DNA from: Carposina sasakii
Lineage: Eukaryota > Arthropoda > Insecta > Lepidoptera > Carposinidae
Assembly (NCBI GenBank): GCA_014607495.2
Contig: CP053150.1
Coordinates: forward strand, 5,848,495-5,912,494
Length of the DNA stretch: 64,000 nt
Direction: 5' to 3'
Part shown: positions 22,995-36,500 of the stretch, in pieces
Layout: the number at the start of each line of letters is the position of its first letter
How positions within the stretch are numbered: position 1 is the stretch's first letter
Translations under genes and position numbers: made by a program
The notes under the pieces: generated by a model
Seen by the model: the letters and a program-made list of their open reading frames with translations, nothing else
The model's database searches: none
What the model was told of the DNA's origin: nothing

Positions 22995-25900
22995 TAAATA
23001 GTGTAACAAATTGACAACTATGTAAGTATGTATAGGTATGTATCATGTGAGAGATCAAAGAAAAGTAGAACTATTTAACTATGTACTTTGTTTGTCTTAT
23101 ATTTAAGATGTTGCTGGATTTACCAAAAACCAGATAGGTATTTGATTGTTCATAATGACGTATCTTTTCACTATATCTACCTATCTTCTTTTCGTATATT
23201 TGAGTTATTCACACTAAAGACAATCACCACTAACGTAGGTTACGTTTCATATATGTTTTATTTTGTCAAAAACATTTGAGACATTGTTTTACCAAACATT
23301 TCCTTCGAAACTCAGAAGTGAGAAACATTTCATGTGCAGTTATTACCCTTTGAATTTATTGGCGAAACTTCACAACACCTCGTAAAAATGTCTGGTGCAA
23401 AACTAGAGCAAAATAAAACATTTCAAAATTACATAGAATGTACTGCTTGAAAATTCACAGCAATTTTCAACGTTTATTCTAGTTGTATGTGTGGGGGCTC
23501 TTGAGCTCTGGACGCACCCAGTTCGTGAACGAACGAAGAATACCTTTACCTACCTACTCACAAATTATATTAGGTACTTTTTAAAATAGACTTTGGCGCA
23601 TCTAGACTAATATTCGTGTCGATATTTATGCATAGAATAATGAGAGAACATATTATTCTATGTATTTATGTATCATTTTAAAAATGTTAGATACATACCA
23701 GTTACCATTTAGAGATTAGATACGGAAAATCGCAAATTTAAATCTCGTAGCTCCGCCGTAGCATGTGCTACGCAAAAATAATATTTTAACCATGGAGAAG
23801 AGCAGTGGCTAAGTATATTTTCATACAAAAATAGTGTGCCGCTGAGCGGAGGTGAAGTATGAGTACGAGGGGAGTATCCTAACACTGTAGCTCTGCCCAT
23901 TAACATAGAAACCACCTTGTAGTGACAAGCCAAACTACTTGCGTAAGCGTGTTGTTATAGCTACTGCGTTAAACACACTGGCCCTGATTGAAGCTCCGCC
24001 CCTATCATGACGTCATGGCCTCACGATTGCCACACGACTCAGTTCATAGTCCCACCACCTCTTTTATACCTTCTCCATGATTTTAACCTACAAGTGGCGC
24101 GCCCGCGCTTCTGTACAGTTAGATAACTAGGTAATTACCCCATTTCGATGGTATAATCGTAAAAAAATTGACTGGTTTGCTTAAAATAGTATTAAGAATA
24201 TTTTAAATTTAATTTAGTGGTACGTAGCCTAAAATCAAAATTACATTGTAATATTATGTTTACTCAAGTTTGCCCCATTCATCTCTGGTTCAATCGCTAG
24301 TTTTTAGATTAGACTCATCCATAATTACGAAGTAAGTTTACGTATTTCTTGTGCAAACTAGTACCCAAATCGAACACGGATTTTCCTTAAAATGGGAAAA
24401 CATTAATCATTAGTTACTTTAAACTGGAAAGACTAGATCATATCTAAATAAAGGTATTTAAATAAGTCAAGGTGTGAATTTACCTGGAAACTACTACACT
24501 CTTTTTATGGGCAAGAGGTAACCTATATTTTTTTTATTTGAAGCTACGGTAAAACCCGGCATCTGACGTTATATGGACCTTGCGTTATGTTATGAACACA
24601 CACTCTGATTATAGACACAGATTATAGAATATAGATATAGATCAATGATATAGATAGATACTTATTCAAAATGTGTGACTAGTTTTGATAGAGCTACTCT
24701 CTGTAAAACATGCGGGTATTTAAATGTTTCCAGTTATATTAGTAAAGTGAATGTACTTTACAAAGATATGTAATAAACAACAGAGTTTTCCCGACCCCGG
24801 GGAGTGAGTAAAGTACTCGTATATACGAGTAAGTCAACAATCAATCTTGTGTAAATTGTGTTGCCAGGAGATGGATCATCCCACTGCTCACGGTTCCCTT
24901 TGAGTAAAGAAAAAATCTATTACTACGGGTATCCATTGGACAATGCCTATCTGAATTTGAAAAATCTTTAAATATAGAAAGTTTTTAAAAATTTTATCTA
25001 AGTACATTGAGCATTTACTTGAAAAATTGGCCGGGTTTCCCGCCATATACTCGTACATAAATAGTACCAAAGAATATACTTACTCTCTAATGGATAGTAC
25101 TTAATATTAATAACGAAAAAATCATTTTCTTCTCTTTTCTTAAGTGCGTCTACAAAGGTAATTTTTGAAATAAATGTTTTTTTTAAGAACCGAATCACAA
25201 AATAATACAATATACATGTACAAAATAACACCAAAACTTAAATAAACAACTTATTCATGTATAGTATTTAACCAAAATATGTATAACCAGCATCATCTCC
25301 TACATAGGCTACATAGCAATAATTTATTTTTCATTTTCGAGACGGATGCTATAAAAAGGAATCCGGAGATTGGATATTCAAATCAGTCATAAGTCTGTAC
25401 ATTTAGATCCCCTTATTATGCCTACATTTGGGTATTACAATCCTGTAGATACGTCAAATAAGATGCAGATTTACGAAGGACCTTTTAAAGGGAACTCAAC
25501 GTGTAATCAATATTAGGACATTGTCCCCTTTTAGGGTTGAGTTTCAGGTGTACTCTGATGGAACCAAATGGAACAAAGCGAAATTGGTATATTTACTTAC
25601 TTTTTATATGAAGGGTGTTCTGTGCCATTTCCCTGCCTTCGCACCTGTGAGACCGGACGACACGAGTCGAGCTACTGTCATGCAAGTGCACAGGTGTACT
25701 GTCTGCCGTGACGTTCGCAGCTCGCACCATGGGACCTAAGCATCCTGGGTGGATTAACAATATTATTCTTGTCATAGGTCTATCGTGGACGCAAGTAAAG
25801 TAAATAAAAGCTAATCGACCACTCGACATGCAACCCTATTTCAAGATCAAAATGTAAGAATTTTACCACTGGACTGGACCGGTATACCAATTTACAAAAA

Positions 25901-27369
25901 AAAACTCATTCCCTAAAATATATTGGACAATATTTGTCAAAGCCACGAATTCTTATTGAATCTCCACGCGTGTCGTGCTAGATGTATATCTATATAAAAC
26001 TATGGATGGCCATTTCAAACCCTGCAATTTGTAAATCCGAGCCAAAGGCGACCATACGTTATTTCGAATTGGTCGTAAATATTGGAGATTACCTATCTGC
26101 AATATCTATTATAATAGGAGCTAGCTGTAAAAAATGTAGGAAGAAATGATCATTTTGTAAAAAAAAAATACAAGCGAACTGATAACCTCCCTTTTTTGAA
26201 GTTGTGTAAAAAAGTATGTTCTAATGTGATGTAAGATAGAGATGTTATTTATTACTATTGAATGAAATAATTAAAAAGGATGAATAGTTTTAAATTAGAG
26301 AATGGAAATTATAGATAGCTAGGTCCTATAAATATATCAAGCAAATTTTTTAGAAATGTAAAACTGAAGATCTGAATTTCATGGAAAACTAAATGATTTA
26401 ACGTTTAATAAACCGAAACGATATTCAACTATCATCTCTTGGCCTATTAATGACGTAGCTTTATTAAGTTTATGAGGCAATTGATTGTCTCAAGGTCAAT
26501 TTTTGCAGAAAATGAGTAAACCAAATGCTTACGGAATACATATACAGATGTGTTAGTAATACAGGCATTCGTCTAACCATTGTTTCCCGAACTTTAGTTC
26601 CAACTAGAACTGTCTTGATAATACTTTACAATACTATTACCCTATACCAATATATGTATTACTCTCCAGATCTAGATTAATATTGGGTTTTTAGAAGTTT
26701 AAATCCATACATTGCCCAGTGGTATTGTTTGTTTCATGAAAACTAGCAAATTGTCCCTAATTTCTTCATTATTGTGCTCGAAGGTATTTTATATAATAAG
26801 CGGTATATGACGCTACATGTAGCACTAATTTTATAACCTGCTAAAGCACCTTTGCATTGCCATGGCTCCTTGTCAAAAATGTCGTTGCCAAAAGACGGTA
26901 TTCTATGCCTGGTATATACAGTGTCAATTTGATAATGAAGTTAAAATATAGTGGACATTAACAAAAAGAAATACCTACTTATTACCTTTTATAGTGAAAA
27001 TTAATTAATTATTGCGTATAACCTTGTATCCTTGTATATCACTCCGTTTGGTTTTCATTCTGAGCTGATCCGGTAATGTGCAATCTTAGATGAACGAGTC
27101 CATAACTTTTTATTCTATGTGTGCAATAAAGTTTTATTTTTACAAACACGTCGGAACGGAGAATTAATAAAATTCTCGAAAAGTCGGAAGGAGTGGGTAC
27201 GTAGTGTAGTATTACCAAAGTCTTACAAAATATTTACTAGTAACCAGTTGGCAGTTGCCTCTATCCCAATAAATGTCCTACTCTAATGATAAGTTCATTC
27301 GCATTATAATTTAAATGATGATGTAATGCTCGTGATTAGGTTTAATATTTAGTCACAAATATAGCAAAT
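22995..27369. other. Long intergenic stretch, no gene supported
   Basis: 4.4 kb with no recognisable gene. Visible items are an 11-bp hairpin at 23631-23641/23652-23662, a CRE-like TGACGTCA at 24008-24015, and less AT-rich patches at 23750-24110 and 25620-25750. Open frames at 23709-23933 and 25521-25829 show no family features and overlap on opposite strands. Confidence 0.35.
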
Positions 27370-27575
27370 TTAAGTGATAGTGGGCTGGTCACATCTGTTC
27401 TAGAACCGTGGACGATAGAGTACCTAAGCGAGTTTTCGACCTGGCAAGCCTAGCATAGGACACCCTCCGGCCAGATGGATATATGACTTTAAAAGGGCGG
27501 CCAATAGTAACAAAAACGGGATATCAAGGCTTATGACGTGCCCTGGGGGAGTCCTAAGTCCAGCAGTGAGCTGAT
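27370..27575 (+). mobile_element. Decayed 3' end of a non-LTR retrotransposon
   Basis: The stretch gtgggctggtcacat corresponds to the WAGH motif. Then come ctccggccagatgga (PPARW-like) and ccctgggggagtcctaagtc with cagcag, the same C-terminal ORF2 layout as the fragment at 4919-5053. Frames are broken throughout. Confidence 0.55.
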
Positions 27576-28127
27576 GTGATAAGTGATGACCTAATGGTAA
27601 TATAGCACCTAATACTCTTGATTTGACTCTGGTTTCCCATCATAAAAATATAGCTTACCTTTGCCCTTGACTTAAAACATACTTAGATAATATTGGGTCA
27701 CACTGAGTCCAGCAGAGTTATCGTGAACTCCTAAAACATGATTGTGTCTAATTCGAAAGAATCCTGCTTCAAGTTCATGGTGTAATGGCACAGGTTCATA
27801 TGGTAGCAAAACGTATCTTACAAGTAAATGCCTTACCGATAATAATATTAATGAGTAAGGCCATGGTAATGATTATGATGATTCCAGGATTAATAATTAA
27901 TGTTCTGTCAACAAAAGGCAATGACAAAAACCTTGATTCTATTCATGCCGATTGATGCCGGATGTTAGATAACTATACTGATTTCTACGATTCTACAAAC
28001 AGTTTTTGTATAGAAGATGATGAAAAAGGTAAATTAATTAATTTGTAGTACGTACTTAGTAACGCTTAGGTTTCGCAGGACAGCGGTACCGTCACATACA
28101 GCGGCCGTGAAGGAACTTTTTAAATAT
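27576..28127. other. Intergenic DNA, no feature seen
   Basis: No gene or repeat recognised. Confidence 0.3.
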
Positions 28128-28336
28128 CGCTTGTAGACGTGAACGGACCGTGTTTTCTACGAATGCACGGTAGTGTATGGCGCGCTATGAGCGCTTGTAG
28201 TATTGAACTAATAATAACAGACCGCCAAAGTTCGACGGTCCGTTGTCCGTTGCGTGTACTAACCCTCATAGCGTGCCTTACACAACCGTAAATCCGTCAA
28301 AAATCACGGTCCGTTATCCCTTCACACCTACAAGCG
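28128..28336. mobile_element. Foldback MITE
   Basis: cgcttgtagacgtgaacgga at the left and the inverse (tccc.ttcacacctacaagcg) at the right bound two imperfectly complementary arms of roughly 75-80 bases. They share cgcttgtag, acggaccgtg and cgctatgag. No coding. Confidence 0.6.
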
Positions 28337-28750
28337 CTCTAAAGACTACTGTCTTTTGGCGTCGTACAACGTACATATATGACGTCTATACTTGGAAAAC
28401 ATAGCTTCAGTAGGTACATGTTTATACCGACCACATATTACTACATCTATAATTAGGTATAATTAATTAAACTTGGTTAAAGTTACTTATTTTAGTTTCA
28501 CCTCTTTCATCGTAGTGCCAAACTTGATGAATTTTAACCACAAAGCCCGCAAAATAGAAACTCGCATTATCCACTTTTCCACTTAAGGTACGTAAGTCAA
28601 ACCTTTTTGCCCCATTGCGGGACAGAAAGGAAGGTACCTAATATTTATAAGCACAATATCTACGTTAATTTACTTAGGCACATCACGTATGGAAAATTGT
28701 TTCTTTAAGTTTAAATGGTATTTATCAAGTAGTTAAGGTTGGTACAAACA
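28337..28750. other. Intergenic DNA, no feature seen
   Basis: No gene or repeat recognised. Confidence 0.3.
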
Positions 28751-29137
28751 TACAGGGTGTTTTTTTGTGGCCACCTTTAACGAAGGGTACGTATTCTATA
28801 CATGAAATAAAGTAAGTTTATGCCAAAAAAAATGCTGGGATTTTTTTTTTTTTTTTTTTTTAAATTTTTTAAATTCCTTGATCGTGCGAAATTTATAGTG
28901 TTCAGTGTTTATGTTAGTTTTTTTATAGACAGACATTAATTATTTTTCGTGAAAAAATCCTGCTACGCGCGTCTATGTGCATTTATGCAGAAAAACGCAG
29001 TCTATTTACTCAACTTTGGACCCTAATATTTTGGAAACCAGACACTTCCCAGGTATGCTTCCATGGAGAAAAATGATCGTGATGATGAGGAGATTCCGTA
29101 GTTTTCGGGAACGTTGACGACCAAAAATCACCCTGTA
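28751..29137 (+). mobile_element. MITE-1, copy 2
   Basis: It begins tacagggtgttttttt and ends aaaaatcaccctgta, clear short terminal inverted repeats. It shares taacgaagggtacg near the left and ggagattccgtagttttcgg near the right with copies 1, 3 and 4. Internal poly-T at 28843-28861. Confidence 0.7.
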
Positions 29138-29694
29138 TAGATAATTTATCATTTTACTGCTTTGATTAATATATAAACACAATAAAAGTTATGGCAAACT
29201 ATGTTATGCGTGAAATATACCTATAATTTTACCATACATTATAATTGTTATAATTGGTTGCGGAAAATTAAATTACGTAGGTACTTATCAACTTTTTTCA
29301 AATTTTATGCTAATGGAAAACGACCATTTACAGCGTAGGTGTTATGTGCCATAACGAGAAATATGGAAGCCCATGCTCAGAGCAAATAGAACTAATGTTT
29401 GTCTACGTCTTATATTATGTACAAAATGAATTAAGCAAGTGTAGGCGTGTTTATTTTGCTCTAGACTTAACCACCAGTAAGTAAATGATCCCTAATCAAG
29501 CTACCATATTAGTTAAAGTTTCTGTACACGTCAAAAAAACCCGTTCGCGTTAGCTAAGCATGTGGCGGGTCAACATCTTGCCTGATATTAGTAGTCATTT
29601 GGAAAATACTCATTATTTCTATATTAAACGGATTGCATCGTCACCCTGTTACTCAAATATTATGTACACAAGACTTTGTTCCTCTACTGTCACA
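29138..29694. other. Intergenic DNA, no feature seen
   Basis: No gene or repeat recognised. Confidence 0.3.
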
Positions 29695-29850
29695 TTTAGC
29701 ATATAGCGGGGCCATCAGATGTAAAAGGTCAGTGACAAGTTAGACAAGCTCGTCACCTGAGGGAATCCAGCTTTATTGACTCTTACACGACATGCACGGA
29801 AGGAGATGCAGCTGATGTATTATGAAAAACCACGCTTCAGCACAGAGTGC
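29695..29850 (+). repeat. Interspersed repeat family B
   Basis: Carries agcatatagcggggccatca, ggtcagtgacaagtta, gctcgtcacctgag and gatgcagctgatgta as in the other copies. Confidence 0.55.
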
Positions 29851-30125
29851 CACAGAAATATAAAATGTTTCATTGGAGCATCACGAATGTCCAGAAATAT
29901 CGATGGACCTTCCTTAAAAATATCGATCTGCGAGCTACCTTTACTAACCAACACGTAACAATTGCGTATTCTATTTAAATCACCCCAACATATATTATAT
30001 TAAAGAATCTTGAATTTTAAACAATTCTCTTATTGTTTTAGGCATACCGATGGACTGTAACTGAAACACCAAGGTTATTTTCTGTTTCCACAGGTGAAGC
30101 GACTGCATCACTTGTTACATATTCA

Positions 30126-30455
30126 TTACTTATTTACAAACAACATGGGTCTCAATATATTGAACAAAATAGGAAACAGATAATGACGAGTTGCCGCTGT
30201 TATCATCAGCGTGGTGTTGATAAATGATAATGTAAATAAATGGTTTATCTGCAACCGCCGCAGAAGCATGGCGACCACGCTCCGGAGTGGACGTCTACGT
30301 CTGTCCTTGTACAGTAGAAATATTGACAACTGAAACCAACAACATAACGGGACTACTGCGATAATACACCACCTATCATTCTTGGTTACGGCGAAACGCG
30401 TGAAGCACGTGGCGACTAATAATAGAACGAGTATACAAGTTATTTTCGCGTACAC
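30126..30455 (-). CDS. Doubtful small ORF divergent from transporter 1
   Basis: I do not recognise this 109-codon open frame. The first 20 or so residues are strongly hydrophobic after a short basic start (MYAKITCILVLLLVATCF), as in a signal peptide, and a second hydrophobic stretch lies near residues 30-48. The middle is arginine-rich (KDRRRRPLRS). The start is only 85 bases from the transporter ATG on the opposite strand, so the two could share a promoter. Against it: no homology is apparent, the composition fits chance, and acceptor-like tttcag and donor-free ends give no exon model. Confidence 0.15.
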   Translation of the reverse strand: MYAKITCILVLLLVATCFTRFAVTKNDRWCIIAVVPLCCWFQLSIFLLYKDRRRRPLRSVVAMLLRRLQINHLFTLSFINTTLMITAATRHYLFPILFNILRPMLFVNK

Positions 30456-30501
30456 AACACATCTTCACGGTGCGACCACATGAACTGAACTATCCATCAA
30501 G

Positions 30502-30507
30502 TATAAA
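30502..30507 (+). promoter_or_regulatory. TATA-like box before transporter 1
   Basis: TATAAA lies 34 bases before the start codon at 30541. If used, transcription would start around 30530 and leave a leader of only about ten bases. A distal promoter with an unseen 5' exon is equally possible. Confidence 0.25.
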
Positions 30508-30540
30508 TGTTTGTTACAATACGCCGTTCGAAAAACAGAT

Positions 30541-30586
30541 ATGACCATCGGACGAAAGTGGAGAGAATATGTGGCGGCGCTCAGTG
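30541..30586 (+). CDS. Transporter 1, coding exon 1
   Basis: 46 coding bases (MTIGRKWREYVAALS plus one base), followed by the donor gttagt. The RKWREY cytoplasmic start leading into span 1 and the phase-1 donor are matched by exon 1 of the putative second transporter at 59888. Confidence 0.82.
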
Positions 30587-33500
30587 GTTAGTACAAATTT
30601 TATTTTTAAACATTACATTGTGTAGAGTCGGGATGTTTCAGTGCGAGCTTCATGTCGTACACTGTACACCGTCGGTTTTCGCGGAATTGGTGCCAATACT
30701 GCCAACTTCATGTAGGTGGACACGGTCGGCTTCTCTGAAAGATAGAGCATCTTTTTGTACCCCCGGCTAACAACTAGATTTTACAAAAGATAATGTTTCA
30801 TCATTGAAAACGTCCTTTACTGTTACGTTTCAGATAAGTCACATCGATCGAATCTTTATTCATCTAATATGCATATCGTGACAATGATTCTGCATTTACA
30901 TTCAGTTAGCATAGGGACAGAATTGTTATCAATTGTTTATGTCCATGTACTTTGCCTTGTCTAGAGGTATAGTAATCTCACATTTGTTTACTAATTAAGT
31001 ATAATTAACCGGTCGGTAAGTACTGCAACTGCGTTTGTGACATGTTTTGTGAATTTTAGGTCACGTTTTTTATTTTACCACCTAATTAGACATATTAACG
31101 ACATGGTCCTAATTGAAATCTAATCAATTTCAGTTTGGTACATACTTTAATGTGTTAATGAGACATTTGCCGATAAGTTACGTACGATATATGTCGAATG
31201 CAACCTGTATTTTATTTGGAAACTAAATACTCGTACCTACATACTTTAGTTCAAATGTAGTATAATTTTGACTCTTTTATATTTAAATCCACATAGGTAT
31301 ATTATGGGCATACCATTATATACACATGGTGACTATTTATTTATATTATTTATAAATCCTAAATGTGTAACTTCGCGTTAACTATAGAAAAAACAGCAAT
31401 ACCAGAAAATGTGTTAACTGATAGATAACTTTCAGGCTGAGCTAATCTAAAGACAGTCTGATAATTTCATCGAAATGAGACTGTAGCGGTCACTTTTGAT
31501 TTTAAGTTATGAAGTACTTAATTTATATAAAAAATAATTTATTAATAATCGCGGCAGATTATAATACCCACAAACCGATCTGCCCCCTTATCACACATCT
31601 TGAAATTATCGCTGATCGCTAATATAATCCGTATTAGGTAATAATGGCAAAGATCTGAAAACGGGATAATTGTACAATTTCCACTATCGCTTTGATATTG
31701 CAAGATACGTACTTCGTAATAAGAACCCTACGAATCAGGTAGATCGGGCGCATATCTTGAAACCACTATATCAAAAATTCATAGTACCTAAATCTTTAAT
31801 TAAAATCATTCTCTGCTGTCTATATTATTTATACTTCATATTCGCTCTCAAGCCTCAACAACAAAATTGGCCTCTTTTTCTGGATTGAGATATCCCTTGT
31901 TCTAGTAAGAGATTATGACATAGATGAATAAATGGATAAAGATTATGATTATAGAGATAAGCAAATAAGCTAGGGATATAACTAATCTGTTGTAGATTAA
32001 CTTATATTGCGGTCGTTCATCTATGTATAAGTAATCTAATGTGTAGTAAGTAGGTACGACAATGGGAACAATAAATAATTAAGAAACAGAAGTTTTATAT
32101 AATGGAATAATATCAGAAAACTTTACAGATTTAGGTACATACTATAGCCATCATTACTTTATATTGAAATTGTATATGTTAGGTTAAAAAAAGTGGTAAT
32201 TTTCAAGAGATCGCGACATTTTTTCCAATAATTATTTCGGAAACAAGAAGTATGCTCTTCTCTGTATTTTTAATTATGTAAACTATGCATAATTTGATGA
32301 TGATTGATAGTTAAATTAGTATAAAACCGTGATGAACTTTCGAAGTATTAAAATCTCCTACTACTTAGGTGTTTAATTATATTGTACCCTTAGTAAAATT
32401 ATAGCCCAGTCTTTTAAACAATACGAGGATTTTAGCTTTGGGGGTTAATTTTGGCCCAAGCCGGAAAAACTGTTTTATTAATGTTAGAAAATCTTATACT
32501 CTACCGATGAAATTTGCGAACTACATCGATAGGTCCTGATGAGCAGCGTAGCGGGAAATCTTTTTTTTATATTTAGGTCAAGGCCAGAGTAAGGTAAACC
32601 GCCCCCGATTACCGAATTTGCAATAGCAAAGCCGAAGCAAAGCGATAGCGAAAATTGTATAATATTCGCCTTAAAATGTCAAAGTTCCTTTGAAATTCAT
32701 TTTACGTAATACGAATTTGACAATGAATCAGCGATTTTTGTACAATTTTCGCTATCGCTTTACTTTTGCTAGTTAGGTAATAAGGGGGCCGATGTTATTC
32801 ATTTATTGAAAAACTAGATAAAAAATCATTTATACTCGTACGTACCTGCTTTACGTATGGTTTCTTTCAGATTATCCCTATTAAATATATCTACGTTGTT
32901 TTCAAAGTATTTAACTATTGATATGCGAAAGTTGTTAGATCTTGAAGTTTATACAAATATAAACGTATACACAAGTAAATAATCTGCTTTACATTTAAAT
33001 TGTATTTGCAATGTGATAACCTGAGTACCATCATGTTTATCTTCGCAAATATATTTGTGCATATGAATCATAAATGCAGAATATGTGTAGTGTACTGTGT
33101 AGTACATAATATTGTTTTTATTTTATGCACTTTACAGTGACTTAGTGTATTATTGTATAGTTTTTGAACTCAAATAAATAAATAATGCTTGAATTGTATC
33201 AGACGTTGCTATTCGGAAGTTTCATCAATAAGTCCCAACTTCTGATCAACCACAACCTTTATCCTCATGGTGTCTTATAGCGAGCCTACTTTCCTGGGAT
33301 CATGATCTTGAGTTGTCAGATTCTAGGATCTACAGAGGATGTAGTGCCCGATGGTTAGCGTCGGGCGAGCACAGGTTGGAAAACGGATTTTTATTTCACA
33401 AGATCCGGCTCGAAGGACTAATTTCATGTACTTACCACACACTTTTATAGTAGGTCGCTGGTATAAATAATGTGCACAAGACGAGACAAAATTTATATTG

Positions 33501-36500
33501 CCAGAGATGTTCCACCGTTATGATGGTGACAGAAAATGGAATACTTCAATTTAGAAGTCAGCTCTAAAATACCCTGTTCGGATATAATGTAATGTTCCGG
33601 TAGTGAACACTTATGAATGAGTTAAGTAGGCAGTCTATCACTATGTACCTGCTAGTTACAACCATGTTTAAGTGATTTTAATGTGCGTGCCCGTGATCTT
33701 CGCTGCCTCGGCGACTAAGCTTTGCCCGGGCACAGGGGCATCCCTCAGGCCCGCTACCCGAAGCGCGCTACCGCGCGCTTAGGAAGACCCCAGATCCCGT
33801 GACCGTCGTATAAACTTCCTCTTAACCCTTATTATTTCCCCTTTAGTTGACTCTATACATCCATCTCAAATCGGCATCACGGCTGTGGTTAGACGTATCT
33901 ACATGTATAACCGCTGCCTTGTGGACATTGCCCTTGATCTCGATCAGAAATTCAACCCAGGATCTACGGTAACGTCCTGCTTACTTGCTTGCTACCACAA
34001 AACATCGTATTGACTATTATTTTTTTACCAAAGCTAAAATCAGCATGTCAAATAATTTCCTATGCCAGCACCGGTCCAGATACATATTATATTTTATGTC
34101 TACTAAACATAAACTTTTACAGTTGGATTTTAGTGATGTGTACACACACCTCTATCTCGGTTTATTGATGGAATATATGGATTTTGTACAATACTATGGG
34201 TATACATTTATAAAGCCAAGCTGTTTTAGACCGCTACACAAGTAATTGGTGATATTACGGCGCGATAAGTAAGTAAGCAAAATCCCAACATGTATGTACT
34301 GATAGCCGTTTTGGCTAGACGCGTGATGTAAATGCAACCCGTGACGTGATGCGGTTTAAAGACTCCTTTTTCCAAATTGCAACATGTTTCACCTGAACGT
34401 GTTAACAATTTATGAGCATAATATACATATGTTTGCGTATTACTCATACTCTTGTAAAAATTTCAGCATTCGGGTAACAAAAATTGCAATACTCTTGCCT
34501 ATAATGTAATATATTATATGCATAAGAAATATTTTATGGTCTTGTTTTTTTTATGACGATCTATACTTGTTCACAAACCTACGAAAAACAATATATCGGT
34601 TTATGTAGTTTTGCGTGTTCTCGTCACTTTAATAGCTAAATCTGCTATAGAAAAGCTGTAATTTAGGTACATGATTATTTTTTGCGGAATATAACCACGG
34701 ATAATAATTGAGTAGAAGTGACATGTGTTATTTCATAGTATATTGTGATATAAGGTCACCTAGATAGATTTCGGACACGGTGTAGCATGCCAATAGATCG
34801 GACTTCATTTGTGCCGAAGCTTGCACCAATGCTCTAGGGATTGATCTGAACACGACTGAGCTGTTCCTCAATTGGATTGCTCAAACGATTGATCTAAAGG
34901 TACCTAGTATTCCGGATCGCTGTAATTTGAATAGACATAAATTGATAATGAGCTTACCAATATTTTGTGTAAAATCTATAGTTACCTATTAAGAATTTGA
35001 TTCAACTACATGATGTGATACTGTGCTGATGCGGGCCTTCATTAGAATACATCAGCAACATCTTACCTGACCTAGCCCTTGTTATTAAAAGGAAATAAAC
35101 AATGCACTAGACCTTTTAATGCCATATACATTATACATGTTATTAACCTTAACCTCAGCCTATTTCATTACTAAATAACAGAAGTAATAATATCTTTTAT
35201 TATAAAAGACATCTAGAAACTGTCCTCAAAGATTTTTCATGCCTGATCGTCTTCAATATTCGACATTAAAATTTTAGAAGGTAGATAATATAAGTTCGAA
35301 GATAGAAACAAGAACAGGTAAGGATAATTTGGGTCACTCACATAGGGATATGGAAGTATAAGGCTTTTTTATGTAGCCATTGCATGTGAATACTGCTGGA
35401 CAAACTGGTTGCCAACGTTGTAGCCAGAAAGTTCTTCTCACTAAAGGCTAGACTACCCTACGTGTTTGATTTTATTATGCCTATGTCCGCTAGACTTATT
35501 AGTCCACCTTATATAGAACGCTCTTATTACATAATAATCAATTCTGATGTCATGTGCATAAAAGATTATCATTACGAATTGCAATTTACAATTCACAACA
35601 AAATCGTCGTCGTTTAAAATCTACACACACGAGTAGTGTTAAGTTTATACTAAACATTTTCATAATGATGGAGTTTTAACACGCGTATGTCAACTAAGGG
35701 TGCATAATGGGGTAGCTGTTGATGACGTTTTGTCATTCTCTCACGCCTCAATAAAATAAACGAACTACTCCTCTTTTCCGTGGCTTTTAGATCAAAAATT
35801 GCGGTTTAAACACAAAGTTACATTCAAAATAATATAAATATCATTGCGTCAATATTCACCTATTTTTTAGACTTACGAACATACAGGTGATAATGATGTT
35901 TTATTTATAGGGGGTAAACAACTAGTATACTGTACGGTTCTCTATATTGTCTCATAATTTTTTTTATCCATAATCTAACGTGTCATAATGTTTTGTGACA
36001 TAATCATCATGTGTCCGAATAATAAGTATCCCTAACTTAATGTCTTATCACTTGTCACTTGCCCGAAAACCGAAATCCCTAAATATAATATGACCAAATT
36101 TTTTTTTGCTTTAAATATCACAATCTATATTATTCATAAGACATAAATGCTTTTCTATAATAGTTGTAAGTCCTAACGGACCTAACCTTCCAATAATAGC
36201 TTTCTTGTTTTAATCAACTATGCAACATGCACGCAAGCATGCAGGATGCAAGCAAGCATGCAGGATGCAAGCAAGCATGCAGGATGCAAGCAAGCATACA
36301 GGATGCAAGCAAGCATGCAGCAATCATGTAAGCAAACATGCAGCGGGCATGGTTTTTGTCACGGTTCCGGCGCTGCGGGACTCCGGCGGTCCCACGCGAG
36401 CTTATCGTTGCAGATGGAAGTAACGCTTACCACCGCACCTTCGGCTTCCTCGGCTTCCTGGCCGCCGCGGCGGTGAGCGTTGCATTCAGCTCGCGGGCCG

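Noticed and set aside
24008..24015. CRE site TGACGTCA as a regulatory element
   Set aside because: A lone 8-base palindrome with no nearby gene (and another at 11339) is expected by chance at this window size.
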